7,049 bases of DNA from Phyllobacteriaceae bacterium (GTDB lineage Bacteria > Pseudomonadota > Alphaproteobacteria > Rhizobiales > Devosiaceae): the NCBI GenBank assembly GCA_012799265.1, contig JAAZLP010000016.1, positions 1 through 7,049 on the forward strand, in the 5' to 3' direction. The notes below the pieces were generated by a model. That model saw only the letters and a list, made by a program, of their open reading frames with translations, made no database searches and was not told the DNA's origin. Shown one piece after another: positions 1 to 5,979 of this stretch. The translations under genes were made by a program, and so were the position numbers. Positions within the stretch are counted from its first letter, which is position 1, and each line of letters begins with the position of its first letter.

Positions 1-1077
1 ACGGCGGAGGGGGGCTGGTCCTCCAATATTTCTGAAACGCCGTCTGGCCCATCGGATTTCTACTTCCGCCATGACCACGCGCTCTCGCTCCGCGGCTCTC
101 TGGGCACCCTCGAATGGCAGGCGGGGCTGCAACTAGACCAGACCCGCTATGTCTCTCATCGCGGCGAGGACGATCTGGAGATTTCCGGCGGGCTGGAAGT
201 GGCGCTGCCGCTGTCGCCCAATATGCAGTTGCGTCTCGGCTATGCGGCGACGCGCGAATGGTCGGGCACCATTGCCGATTTTGGCGGGTTCATGGTTGAC
301 GTGTCGGGAACCAATACCGATCACGAGATGCTGGCTGAGCTGATCATCACCGGGTCCGGACGTGCGCTGGTTTTCGGCGTCGATGCTCTTCTCGAACGTC
401 CGGGCGACAGCACGCTCGGGGCCTTGCCGATCCCGCCTCTACGGCTGGCCCCAGAGGTGAACTCGGTCACGGTCCGGCTGGATGGCGAACTGGCCCTCAG
501 CGAGCAACTGGTCGCGCTCGGGCGCGGCCATGCCTATGTCGTCAATATCCCCGATCTTGATCAGATACTTTATCTCCGTGAGCCGACCAGTGGTCTCCGA
601 TTGGCGGGTGGTCTTAAATATCTCTCGGAGGGATTTGCCGTCACTGGCTATCTCGGCGCCGATACGGTTTCGCCCATGAATGCGCCCGACCTCATGGAAA
701 TCCGGCCCTATGCCGAACTTACGGCCGACCTGGTCTTGCGTGATGGGTTCGACGCCAGCTTCCGCGGAAGCTGGGGGATCGGACGCGACAATCCCCTCGA
801 TGGCGTCGCCTCGGCCCAGCTCGATACCGAGGTCGCCGTGCGCCTCGCCTTGCATGAGCGCGCGACGCTCTCGGCCCAGGCAGGGCTAAGCCGCGAGGCC
901 GGAATTTATTCGCCCCATCTCGAGCGCTGGAGCCGCTCCATTGGCGCGGGTCTGACCGTCGCGCTCAGTGAAAATTTCAGCGTCAATCTCGGTGCCCACC
1001 AGCAATGGGTCGAGGAGATGGGCGGTAGCGACTACACCGTTTCGAGCATCAATCTCGGCGTCACCGGGCAGATCTGA
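1..1077 (+). CDS. C-terminal part of a probable outer-membrane beta-barrel protein (5' end outside window)
   Basis: Frame 1 is open from the first base to the TGA at 1075-1077, giving 358 visible residues; the true start lies upstream of the window. The protein has no recognisable enzymatic motif. It shows many short stretches of alternating polar and hydrophobic residues separated by Gly/Asp/Asn turns, for example LEISGGLEVALPL, VTVRLDGELALSE, AELTADLVLRDG, ASFRGSWGIG, RSIGAGLTVALSE and FSVNLGAHQQW. This is the look of antiparallel transmembrane beta-strands with periplasmic turns. The chain ends in a last strand, SSINLGVTGQI, with a hydrophobic final residue rather than the aromatic one that is usual for barrel assembly. 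No internal repeat of a known autotransporter or TonB-receptor kind was recognised, and any N-terminal plug or passenger domain would be out of view. The barrel assignment is inference from the residue pattern; the reading frame itself is clear. Confidence 0.6.
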   Translation, partial: TAEGGWSSNISETPSGPSDFYFRHDHALSLRGSLGTLEWQAGLQLDQTRYVSHRGEDDLEISGGLEVALPLSPNMQLRLGYAATREWSGTIADFGGFMVDVSGTNTDHEMLAELIITGSGRALVFGVDALLERPGDSTLGALPIPPLRLAPEVNSVTVRLDGELALSEQLVALGRGHAYVVNIPDLDQILYLREPTSGLRLAGGLKYLSEGFAVTGYLGADTVSPMNAPDLMEIRPYAELTADLVLRDGFDASFRGSWGIGRDNPLDGVASAQLDTEVAVRLALHERATLSAQAGLSREAGIYSPHLERWSRSIGAGLTVALSENFSVNLGAHQQWVEEMGGSDYTVSSINLGVTGQI

Positions 1078-1116
1078 CCCGCGCCGATCACAAATGATTT
1101 CCCGCCCCTGGCTTCG

Positions 1117-1141
1117 GGAACCGGTGCACCCCTTTGTCGTT
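1117..1141 (+). promoter_or_regulatory. EcfG-type general-stress sigma factor promoter
   Basis: GGAAC (1117-1121) and CGTT (1138-1141) are separated by exactly 16 bases, a full match to the alphaproteobacterial EcfG/RpoE2/SigT promoter consensus GGAAC-N16/17-CGTT. Transcription would begin around 1147-1150 and run rightward into a structured region that ends in a terminator at 1258-1291. No SD-preceded coding sequence lies downstream on this strand before that terminator. The element is nearly symmetrical: the other strand reads GGAAC-N16-GGTT over 1143-1119, a weaker match pointing back into the 3' end of the upstream gene. Confidence 0.6.
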
Positions 1142-1147
1142 CCTCAG

Positions 1148-1291
1148 GCGACCCGCTCAATGGCGGGGGCTAGTCTGACGGAACGCCAACAGAGCCTCCG
1201 TCTTATGATCGGCGGCCGGCGGTAAAGGTTGACGCTCCTTTACATGCTGCCCCGTAGGGGCGCGAAACTCAGGTTTCGCGCCCTGTTTGTT
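1148..1291 (+). ncRNA. Candidate stress-induced small RNA
   Basis: This intergenic stretch is bounded on the left by a perfect EcfG-type promoter and on the right by a strong intrinsic terminator, predicting a transcript of about 140 nt. In between, several perfect inverted repeats can fold locally: CCCGC/GCGGG (1152-1156 with 1163-1167), GACGGA/TCCGTC (1177-1182 with 1197-1202), GTAAAGG/CCTTTAC (1222-1228 with 1237-1243), and the terminator stem. CCCC at 1250-1253 can also pair with GGGG at 1257-1260 and would compete with the base of the terminator. I do not recognise a known RNA family (no match by eye to SRP RNA, 6S, tmRNA or RNase P). Caulobacter GsrN is a precedent for a small RNA under the general stress sigma factor. 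Alternatives are the 3' UTR of the upstream gene, or the leader and coding region of a 21-codon ORF (1160-1225) that lacks a ribosome binding site. The 5' end is estimated from the promoter. Confidence 0.42.
1258..1291 (+). terminator. Rho-independent terminator
   Basis: A perfect 11-bp stem (GGGCGCGAAAC, 1258-1268, with GTTTCGCGCCC, 1273-1283) closes a TCAG tetraloop and is followed by TGTTTGTT (1284-1291). The U-rich tail exists only on the plus strand, so it terminates rightward transcripts: the candidate small RNA and possibly read-through from the upstream gene, whose stop is about 180 bases away. It touches the stop codon of the convergent minus-strand gene, which has no matching tail of its own. 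Confidence 0.85.
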
Positions 1292-2036
1292 AGCATCTCC
1301 CCCGAAGCATTGGGGACGGGGTCCCCGAGATCCCCTCTCCTTGGGCAATAATCAAACCGTCGCGACGCGCAAAGCCGGAATCCACCTGTCTGCGATTGGT
1401 CTCCGTCTCGCCGACAACGCCGTAGGTAAGGATATGCCGCAGTTGACCGTCTTCCACGCGCATTACAGACCCATAGATGGGTGATGTCCTTGCCAGCATC
1501 AGCAGATCGCCCGCAGCGAGACGCGTGGCGGTTGGCCGATGCATTATCTCTTCGGTGAGCACGACATAGTCGTATTCCTGCGGCGGACCCTCCTGGCCAC
1601 GGGTCGCAACCCGCAAGGTCTTTTCATCCGGGAATGACAGGTTATGGATGGCGGGGCATTCGCTCCAGTCACCCTCGAACGCCGTGATATCTGCGGGGGG
1701 CTGTTCCACGCGCCCGCCGTCGCACGCATCCAGATGAACATCGATCGTCCAGTGATCGTCGACTGCTGCGGTAAACATTCGGCCGTCGAGGTCATCTCGT
1801 CCGAATTCGGGCACGTTGATCTCAATCGTGGTGCCGCGGGTATTTTCTTCACCCCAGAGGTGGAAGACCTTCATCTCGCCGCTGAGCCCGCCCCTGTCGT
1901 CAAAGGCCAGCCTTGCGCGATCTGGGCGGCGGGATTTGCTATTGTCCTGCGTGTGCCAGCTGAGGTTGAGGACGATCCGCGCCTCGTCATAGATGGCCGT
2001 ACCGGAAGCAATTTCCTCGCTATCGAGCCCGGACAT
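1290..2036 (-). CDS. Hypothetical protein, 248 aa, 5' end uncertain
   Basis: An ORF runs from ATG (2036-2034) to TAA (1292-1290). Codon choice is C/G-rich at third positions and the protein is plausible (acidic, mixed, beta-rich looking), so I accept it as coding, but I do not recognise a family. There is no signal peptide or membrane segment from this start. Cysteines are few, in DACDGG, SECPAI and the very C-terminal GRC. The 5' end is odd. The ATG has no Shine-Dalgarno sequence; the nearest AGGA is about 17 bases upstream. The frame stays open for 15 more codons (DWGGTCKFRIVRQPL) without any start codon before a TGA. This suggests either unusual translation initiation or a gene that lost its true N-terminus. 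A GGGGAC/GTCCCC hairpin lies inside its 3' end (1312-1326). It converges with the candidate small RNA and diverges from the gene at 2224. Confidence 0.62.
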   Translation of the reverse strand: MSGLDSEEIASGTAIYDEARIVLNLSWHTQDNSKSRRPDRARLAFDDRGGLSGEMKVFHLWGEENTRGTTIEINVPEFGRDDLDGRMFTAAVDDHWTIDVHLDACDGGRVEQPPADITAFEGDWSECPAIHNLSFPDEKTLRVATRGQEGPPQEYDYVVLTEEIMHRPTATRLAAGDLLMLARTSPIYGSVMRVEDGQLRHILTYGVVGETETNRRQVDSGFARRDGLIIAQGEGISGTPSPMLRGRC

Positions 2037-2223
2037 GAGCGGTTGGCGAACGATCCTGAATTTACAGGTGCCGCCCCAATCTCAAAAGCGTCGGGCAGTT
2101 GAATCGAATTTGAATGCGGATGGAAAGAGCACATTTCCGACACGACATAGTGAGCGGATTTTGGGGGAAACAAAGTCGGCAAGCGTGATTGGCCTTTGCT
2201 TTCAACCGCAGAGGAGACGAGTG
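2037..2223. promoter_or_regulatory. Divergent intergenic region between the two flanking genes
   Basis: These 187 bases separate the minus-strand hypothetical gene from the plus-strand glycine-rich gene and must hold promoters for one or both. No convincing -35/-10 pair or EcfG-type element is visible. A 17-bp dyad, GGAAA-N7-TTTCC (2122-2126 and 2134-2138), and three closely spaced GAAT units (2101-2114) are the only patterns seen; they could be operator-like but are too short to assign. The clear functional signal is AGGAG at 2212-2216, the ribosome binding site for the ATG at 2224. The plus frame is open back to 1993, but that extension would place the signal peptide deep inside the protein, so it is non-coding. 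Confidence 0.3.
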
Positions 2224-3009
2224 ATGAAGCCTTTCGCAACGCTAGTTTTGTCGGCTGCCTTATTGGGTGGGTCGGCGTTTCCCGCCTCCGCCCAATCCCT
2301 GCTGGGGATCATTGGCGGCAAAGATGATTCCGCGCTGATCACCTTGGGGTCGGGGGAAGCCGGCTCTTCCGGCCTGGTCAATCTCGGGCTTGGTGGCGGG
2401 GGCGGCAATGTCCTTGATGCCAATGTCGGTGGCCGCAACACGGCCGCTGCCAATGTGAGCGCAGGCTCCGGCGGTGTCTCGGCCAACGTCAATGTTCTCA
2501 ACGACACCGTGACAACTGACGTCCAGATTGGCGGGGGATCGCTGGCCAATGTCGATGTTGGCATTGGCGGAGGCACCGTAGTCGATATTGGTATCGGCGG
2601 CGGTGGCGGTGGCGGTGGCAATGGTGGTGGCAACGGCGGCGGTAATGGCGGCGGCGGTAACGGCGGTGGGGTGGTCATCCCCGGCGGCTTTGCCTCGACC
2701 GGCAGCAGTTCCGGTTCTTCCGCAGCCTCCTGCCAGGGCCTTTCCAACGCACAGTTGGAGCGCCTCTTGCGCGATACCCGCATTGACGGTTCCTGGAACC
2801 GCGCCAGCGGCGTCAATCTCCAGCGCGTTCCGCTTTGCCCCGAGCAGATCGCATGGCTCCGCAACAACGGCGTCTTTGGCGGTCAGCTATCCCAGGCTGT
2901 TGCTTCCGACGAACTGCTCTCCGCATCGCTCCGCCGCGCCTCGACTGATCCCAGTCGCGTCGTTGCGGTCCAGCGCAAGGGCAGTCAGCTGACGGTATAC
3001 GTCTACTGA
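2224..3009 (+). CDS. Secreted glycine-rich repeat protein, 261 aa
   Basis: ATG 2224 is chosen because it follows AGGAG with a 7-base spacer and begins a textbook signal peptide (MKPFATLVLSAALLGGSAFP, then ASA cut before Q24). A GTG three bases earlier is possible but adds nothing. The mature protein has three parts. Residues about 50-124 are an imperfect 10-11-residue repeat centred on an ANV/TDV/VDI core followed by Gly-rich turns. Residues 125-149 are almost pure Gly with regular Asn (GGGN units). Residues 170-261 are a compact non-repetitive domain with two cysteines, C170 and C205, which could form a disulfide in the periplasm or outside the cell, ending in LTVYVY. The role is unknown; the architecture suggests an exported envelope or surface protein, with the Gly tract as a flexible linker between a solenoid-like part and the C-terminal domain. 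It is monocistronic, with its own terminator immediately downstream. Confidence 0.85.
   Translation: MKPFATLVLSAALLGGSAFPASAQSLLGIIGGKDDSALITLGSGEAGSSGLVNLGLGGGGGNVLDANVGGRNTAAANVSAGSGGVSANVNVLNDTVTTDVQIGGGSLANVDVGIGGGTVVDIGIGGGGGGGGNGGGNGGGNGGGGNGGGVVIPGGFASTGSSSGSSAASCQGLSNAQLERLLRDTRIDGSWNRASGVNLQRVPLCPEQIAWLRNNGVFGGQLSQAVASDELLSASLRRASTDPSRVVAVQRKGSQLTVYVY
2419..2670 (+). repeat. In-frame 10-11-residue repeats and poly-Gly/Asn tract
   Basis: Within the secreted protein, repeat cores start at residues 66 (ANVGG), 76 (ANVSAG), 87 (ANVNV), 98 (TDVQIGGG), 108 (ANVDVGIGGG) and about 120 (VDIGIGGG), a spacing of 10-12 residues. Bases 2596-2670 then encode 25 residues that are all Gly except for Asn at regular intervals, built from GGC/GGT codons with AAT/AAC. 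The Gly tract is low-complexity DNA and a likely site of length variation by slippage. Confidence 0.75.
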
Positions 3010-3014
3010 TCCCA

Positions 3015-3048
3015 GGCCGGCCCCAAAATGGGGCCGGTCCTGTTTTTG
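3015..3048 (+). terminator. Rho-independent terminator of the glycine-rich gene
   Basis: A stem of 9 perfect pairs (CCGGCCCCA, 3017-3025, with TGGGGCCGG, 3029-3037), extendable by a G-U and a G-C pair, closes an AAA loop. It is followed by TGTTTTTG (3041-3048). It starts only a few bases after the TGA at 3009, so the gene is its own transcription unit and the ABC operon downstream needs its own promoter. Confidence 0.9.
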
Positions 3049-3053
3049 TGGCA

Positions 3054-3203
3054 ATTTTCACAAAATCGCTGATGAAAATCACAGCTCAATGCACACTAAA
3101 TATGCATAAAAGAAAAATGGCGAAAATTTAGACGGTTTTTCTTGCCAGCGGTCCAAAGTTGCGTTTGATTTCCTCCCAGACCAAAATCTGGGGTGTCAAA
3201 AAC
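3054..3203 (+). promoter_or_regulatory. AT-rich upstream region of the ABC importer operon
   Basis: This is the most AT-rich stretch of the window and sits between a terminator and the first gene of the importer operon, so it should contain the operon promoter. Visible features are a perfect 7-bp dyad, ATTTTCA-N12-TGAAAAT (3054-3060 and 3073-3079), arranged like an operator for a dimeric regulator; a TATGCATA palindrome (3101-3108); and a CCCAGA/TCTGGG hairpin (3175-3180 with 3187-3192). The hairpin includes the weak GGGG ribosome binding sequence at 3190-3193. No clear -35/-10 pair, EcfG element, TPP box or other known riboswitch core was found by eye. Confidence 0.4.
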
Positions 3204-4232
3204 ATGCTTCTCCGTCGATCTTTCGCTGCCTCTATGGCGCTGGCGTCCGGCCTGACCTTGGCTATCGCAATGCCGGCCTTTGCACAGACCGATATCAAGT
3301 TCACGCTGGACTGGCGCTTTGAGGGGCCGGCTGCGGGCTTCCTCTTGGCTCAGGACAATGGCTACTTCGCCGAAGAAGGTCTCAATGTCTCGTTCGACAT
3401 CGGCAATGGCTCAGTGGAAGTGATCCCGCGCGTCGCTACCGGTGCCTATCAGATGGGCTTTGGCGATATAAATTCGCTGATCAAGTTCCTCGATGAAGAC
3501 GCCAGCCAGCCGATCGAGGCTGTGATGATGGTCTATGATAAGCCCGTCTTCTCGGTCATCGGTCGCAAGTCACAGGGCATCACCGACGATCCGAAATCGC
3601 TCGAAGGCAAGAAGCTTGGCGCGCCGCCGCCGGATGGTGCCTTTGCCCAGTGGCCGGCCTTTGTGGAAGCTGCCGGTCTCGACACCTCGGGCATCACGCT
3701 CGAATCAATCGGCTTCCCGGTCCGCGAGCCCATGCTGGCGTCGGGTGACGTCGATGGCGTCTTCGGCTTTGCCTTCTCGGTGATCCTCAACCTCAAGGCC
3801 AATGGCGTGCCGGACGAGGACATTTCCACCATCCTCTTCGCCGATCACGGGCTCAACCTTTACGGCAATGCCGTCATGGTCAACGAGGCCTTCGCCGAGG
3901 AAAACCCGGAAGCGGTCAAGGGCGTGCTGCGCGCGCTGGCCAAGGGTTTTGCCGATGCGGTTGCTGATCCGGCTGCCGGTGCCGCCGCCGTTCTCGCCCG
4001 CAACGAGACGCTCGACATCAACACCGAAACCGCGCGCCTGACCATGGCCAACGACATGAATATCAAGACGCCTTACGTCGTTGAAAACGGCTTTGGCGGC
4101 GTCGATCCGGAGCGCCTGGCCGCGTCCATCGAAAGTCTCAAAATCTCCATGGGCCTCAAGGGCAATGTCACTGCCGACGATATTTTCGACGCGCAGTATC
4201 TGCCGCCGGTGGAAGAGCGCCAGCTCCCGTAA
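3204..4232 (+). CDS. ABC importer periplasmic substrate-binding protein, NMT1/THI5-like
   Basis: This 342-residue protein starts with an export signal (RR at 4-5, hydrophobic core 11-23, AFA cut before Q28). The ATG at 3204 is preferred over the TTG at 3159 because it puts the signal peptide at the N-terminus; its ribosome binding sequence (GGGG, 10 bases upstream) is weak. The mature chain begins with the FTLDW strand (33-37) and GYFAEEGLNV (53-62), the typical opening of the NMT1/THI5-like family that includes ThiY, SsuA, TauA and riboflavin-type binding proteins. It then shows VATGAYQMGFGD and a C-terminal helical part, ending LPPVEERQLP. Length fits the family. It captures a small solute in the periplasm and delivers it to the permease encoded two genes downstream. 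The ligand is not readable: pyrimidine-like compounds, sulfonates and riboflavin-like molecules are all bound by family members, and no catabolic neighbour gives a clue. Confidence 0.9.
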   Translation: MLLRRSFAASMALASGLTLAIAMPAFAQTDIKFTLDWRFEGPAAGFLLAQDNGYFAEEGLNVSFDIGNGSVEVIPRVATGAYQMGFGDINSLIKFLDEDASQPIEAVMMVYDKPVFSVIGRKSQGITDDPKSLEGKKLGAPPPDGAFAQWPAFVEAAGLDTSGITLESIGFPVREPMLASGDVDGVFGFAFSVILNLKANGVPDEDISTILFADHGLNLYGNAVMVNEAFAEENPEAVKGVLRALAKGFADAVADPAAGAAAVLARNETLDINTETARLTMANDMNIKTPYVVENGFGGVDPERLAASIESLKISMGLKGNVTADDIFDAQYLPPVEERQLP

Positions 4233-4252
4233 GGGGCGACGCCAACAAGCTA

Positions 4253-4325
4253 CCCGGGCGCCAGGGACGCCCGGGAAATCCGCTCCGAGCACTGCGTCTG
4301 AGGGAACGGGCGTTGCTCGGAGCGG
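4253..4325 (+). other. Double hairpin between binding-protein and ATPase genes
   Basis: Two perfect inverted repeats fill the 125-base gap: CCCGGGCG/CGCCCGGG (4253-4260 with 4268-4275, 7-base loop), and the 12-bp stem CCGCTCCGAGCA/TGCTCGGAGCGG (4280-4291 with 4314-4325, 22-base loop). Neither is followed by a T-run, so they are not classical terminators. Their position 3' of the binding-protein gene fits mRNA-stabilising or attenuating structures that let the binding protein be made in excess over the membrane components. The ATPase ribosome binding site (GGAG, 4349-4352) lies outside both stems. Confidence 0.6.
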
Positions 4326-4357
4326 TACTCCTCACAAAGAATAGTTTCGGAGCCGCG

Positions 4358-5146
4358 ATGACTCCCCTCGTTTCCATCGAAAATGTCGACATGCGCTATG
4401 GCGGGCCGGATGGCACGCTGGCGGTGAGCGGCCTCAATCTCAAGATCAACCGGGGCGAGTTCATCGCCGTTGTCGGCCCCTCGGGCTGCGGCAAGTCCAC
4501 GCTGATGAAACTGACCACCGGGCTCCATATCCCGCAGTCGGGCGTCGTCATTGTCGGCAATGAGCAGGTGACCAAGCCGGTCTCGATTGTCGGCATGGCC
4601 TTCCAGAACCCCACCATGTTCCCCTGGCGCACGACGCTGGAAAACATCCTCCTGCCGCTCGAAATCGTCGAACGCCATCGCCATCGCCTGCGCCGCCACA
4701 AGGCAGAATATGTCGCCAAGGCGGAGAAGCTGCTCGAAACCGTGGGTCTCAAAGGCTTTGGCGACAAATATCCCTGGCAGCTTTCCGGCGGCATGCAGCA
4801 GCGCGCCAATCTCTGCCGCGCGCTCATCCATGAGCCTGAACTGCTGATGCTCGACGAGCCTTTTGGCGCGCTTGATGCCTTTACCCGCGAAGAACTCTGG
4901 TGCGTCATCCGCGATCTGCATGCAACGCAGGATGTGACCATCGTCCTCGTCACCCATGACCTGCGCGAAAGCGTCTTCCTCGCCGACAAAGTGGTGGTGA
5001 TGAGCGCGCGGCCGGGCAGGGTGATCTCGGAAAATGTGGTGCCCTTCGAGCGGCCCCGCCAGCTCGAGCTGCTCTACGATCCGGCCTTCAATGAAATGGT
5101 GCAGCGCCTGCATGGCGAGATCGCCACGGCGAGGTCGGCAGCATGA
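4358..5146 (+). CDS. ABC importer ATP-binding protein, nitrate/sulfonate/taurine type
   Basis: This 262-residue cytoplasmic ATPase powers import of the solute bound by the upstream periplasmic protein. All nucleotide-binding motifs are present: Walker A GPSGCGKST (40-48), Q-loop Q83 in MAFQNP, signature LSGGMQQR (142-149), Walker B LLMLDEP with D166 and E167, D-loop GALD (170-173) and switch H200 in VTHD. The FPWRTTLENILLPLE segment after the Q-loop is typical of the TauB/SsuB/NrtD group. ATG 4358 is chosen because GGAG stands 5 bases upstream and the alignment to the family starts there; the frame is open further upstream (from 4313) but through the intercistronic hairpin. Its TGA overlaps the ATG of the permease gene (ATGA), implying translational coupling. 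No defects are seen. Confidence 0.95.
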   Translation: MTPLVSIENVDMRYGGPDGTLAVSGLNLKINRGEFIAVVGPSGCGKSTLMKLTTGLHIPQSGVVIVGNEQVTKPVSIVGMAFQNPTMFPWRTTLENILLPLEIVERHRHRLRRHKAEYVAKAEKLLETVGLKGFGDKYPWQLSGGMQQRANLCRALIHEPELLMLDEPFGALDAFTREELWCVIRDLHATQDVTIVLVTHDLRESVFLADKVVVMSARPGRVISENVVPFERPRQLELLYDPAFNEMVQRLHGEIATARSAA

Positions 5147-5940
5147 GCACCAATCCTTCCGCGTCCCGTCCGCCGTTCAAGATCAACTGGGTGCGCCTCG
5201 CGCCCTTGCTCTACACCATCGGGCTCTTCGTCATCTGGGAAATCGGCGTCCGCCTCTCCGGCCTGCCGCATACCATCCTGCCAACGCCGACCCGTATCTT
5301 TGAAGCCATCGTCCAGTATTGGTCACCGATCTGGAAAAACTCGATGCAGACGCTCTATACGACCGTCCTCGGCTTCCTTATCGCCGTCGTTGCCGGCCTC
5401 GGCATTGGCCTCTTCATCGGCTGGTCGAAAACCATCTATGCCGGGCTCTACCCGATCATGGTGGGCTTCAATGCCATCCCCAAGGTTGCGCTGGTCCCGA
5501 TCCTCGTCATCTGGTTTGGCATCGGCACGGTGCCGGCCGTGCTGACCGCGTTCCTGATTTCCTTCTTCCCCATCGTGGTCAATGTCGCGACTGGTCTGGC
5601 CACTATCGAGCCGGAAACCGAGGACGTCCTGCGCGCACTCGGGGCCAAAAAGCTCGATATCATGCTCAAGGTCGGTATTCCGCGGTCCATGCCCTATTTC
5701 TTCGGCTCGCTGAAGGTTGCGATCACGCTCGCATTTGTCGGCTCGGTGGTCAGCGAAACAGTCGCGTCCAATAATGGCTTGGGGCAAATGATGGCGTCGG
5801 CGCAGTCCAACTTCAACGTGCCGCTCGTCTTTGCGGGCCTCCTCATGCTCGCGGTCGAAGGCATCGCCATGTATGCCCTCATGGCCTGGGTCGAAAAGCG
5901 CATGACCGGTTGGGCCCATCGCTCCACCATGGCCCACTAG
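5143..5940 (+). CDS. ABC importer permease, TauC/SsuC type
   Basis: This 265-residue inner-membrane protein has about six hydrophobic segments (roughly 20-38, 70-94, 103-123, 128-150, 186-206 and 226-248), as expected for the binding-protein-dependent permease family. The cytoplasmic EAA loop that docks on the ATPase is clear at 160-184, as EDVLRALGAKK followed by VGIPRSMP, with the conserved Gly (G167) and Pro residues in place. LPTPTRIFEAI near residue 46 is the usual sequence between the first two membrane segments in TauC/SsuC-like permeases. The ATG overlaps the ATPase stop codon by 4 bases, with GAGG at 5131-5134 as a probable ribosome binding site. A homodimer of this protein with two ATPase copies would form the translocator. 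It is the last gene of the operon; no substrate-processing enzyme follows. Confidence 0.95.
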   Translation: MSTNPSASRPPFKINWVRLAPLLYTIGLFVIWEIGVRLSGLPHTILPTPTRIFEAIVQYWSPIWKNSMQTLYTTVLGFLIAVVAGLGIGLFIGWSKTIYAGLYPIMVGFNAIPKVALVPILVIWFGIGTVPAVLTAFLISFFPIVVNVATGLATIEPETEDVLRALGAKKLDIMLKVGIPRSMPYFFGSLKVAITLAFVGSVVSETVASNNGLGQMMASAQSNFNVPLVFAGLLMLAVEGIAMYALMAWVEKRMTGWAHRSTMAH

Positions 5941-5945
5941 AGACG

Positions 5946-5974
5946 TTTGGCCCGGCTGATGAGGCGGGGCCAAA
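5946..5974. terminator. Weak hairpin between convergent permease and sodC genes
   Basis: TTTGGCCC (5946-5953) pairs with GGGCCAAA (5967-5974), with two further inner pairs possible across a G-G mismatch. The hairpin fills almost the whole 39-base gap between the two convergent stop codons and is A/T-flanked on both sides, so it could act as a shared bidirectional terminator. Neither strand has a long U-tract beyond the stem, so termination strength is doubtful. Confidence 0.4.
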
Positions 5975-5979
5975 TAGCG

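Noticed and set aside
1160..1225. A 21-codon ORF (MAGASLTERQQSLRLMIGGRR) downstream of the EcfG-type promoter
   Set aside because: It has no Shine-Dalgarno sequence, and its frame is simply the tail of a longer out-of-frame shadow of the upstream gene. Initiation on a very short leader is possible, so it is kept as an alternative to the small RNA, not called as a gene.
1644..2102. 152-codon plus-strand ORF opposite the hypothetical minus-strand gene
   Set aside because: It is a shadow: the minus frame has the better third-position codon pattern and a more protein-like composition, and the plus ORF has no ribosome binding site or recognisable domain.
1993..2223. N-terminal extension of the glycine-rich protein
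   Set aside because: The frame is open, but a clear signal peptide with its own AGGAG begins at 2224.
2202..2867. 221-codon minus-strand ORF with proline-rich sequence
   Set aside because: Its poly-Pro stretch is the antisense reading of the GGC/GGT glycine tract in the secreted protein.
3010..3203. A thiamine (TPP) riboswitch upstream of the THI5-like importer
   Set aside because: I looked for the conserved CUGAGA and ACCUGAUCUGG-type cores; they are absent.
4253..4325. The intercistronic hairpins as rho-independent terminators
   Set aside because: No T-run follows either stem, and the downstream genes have no other visible promoter.
4250..5113. 287-codon minus-strand ORF
   Set aside because: It lies fully antisense to an ABC ATPase with all motifs intact, as expected in high-GC DNA.
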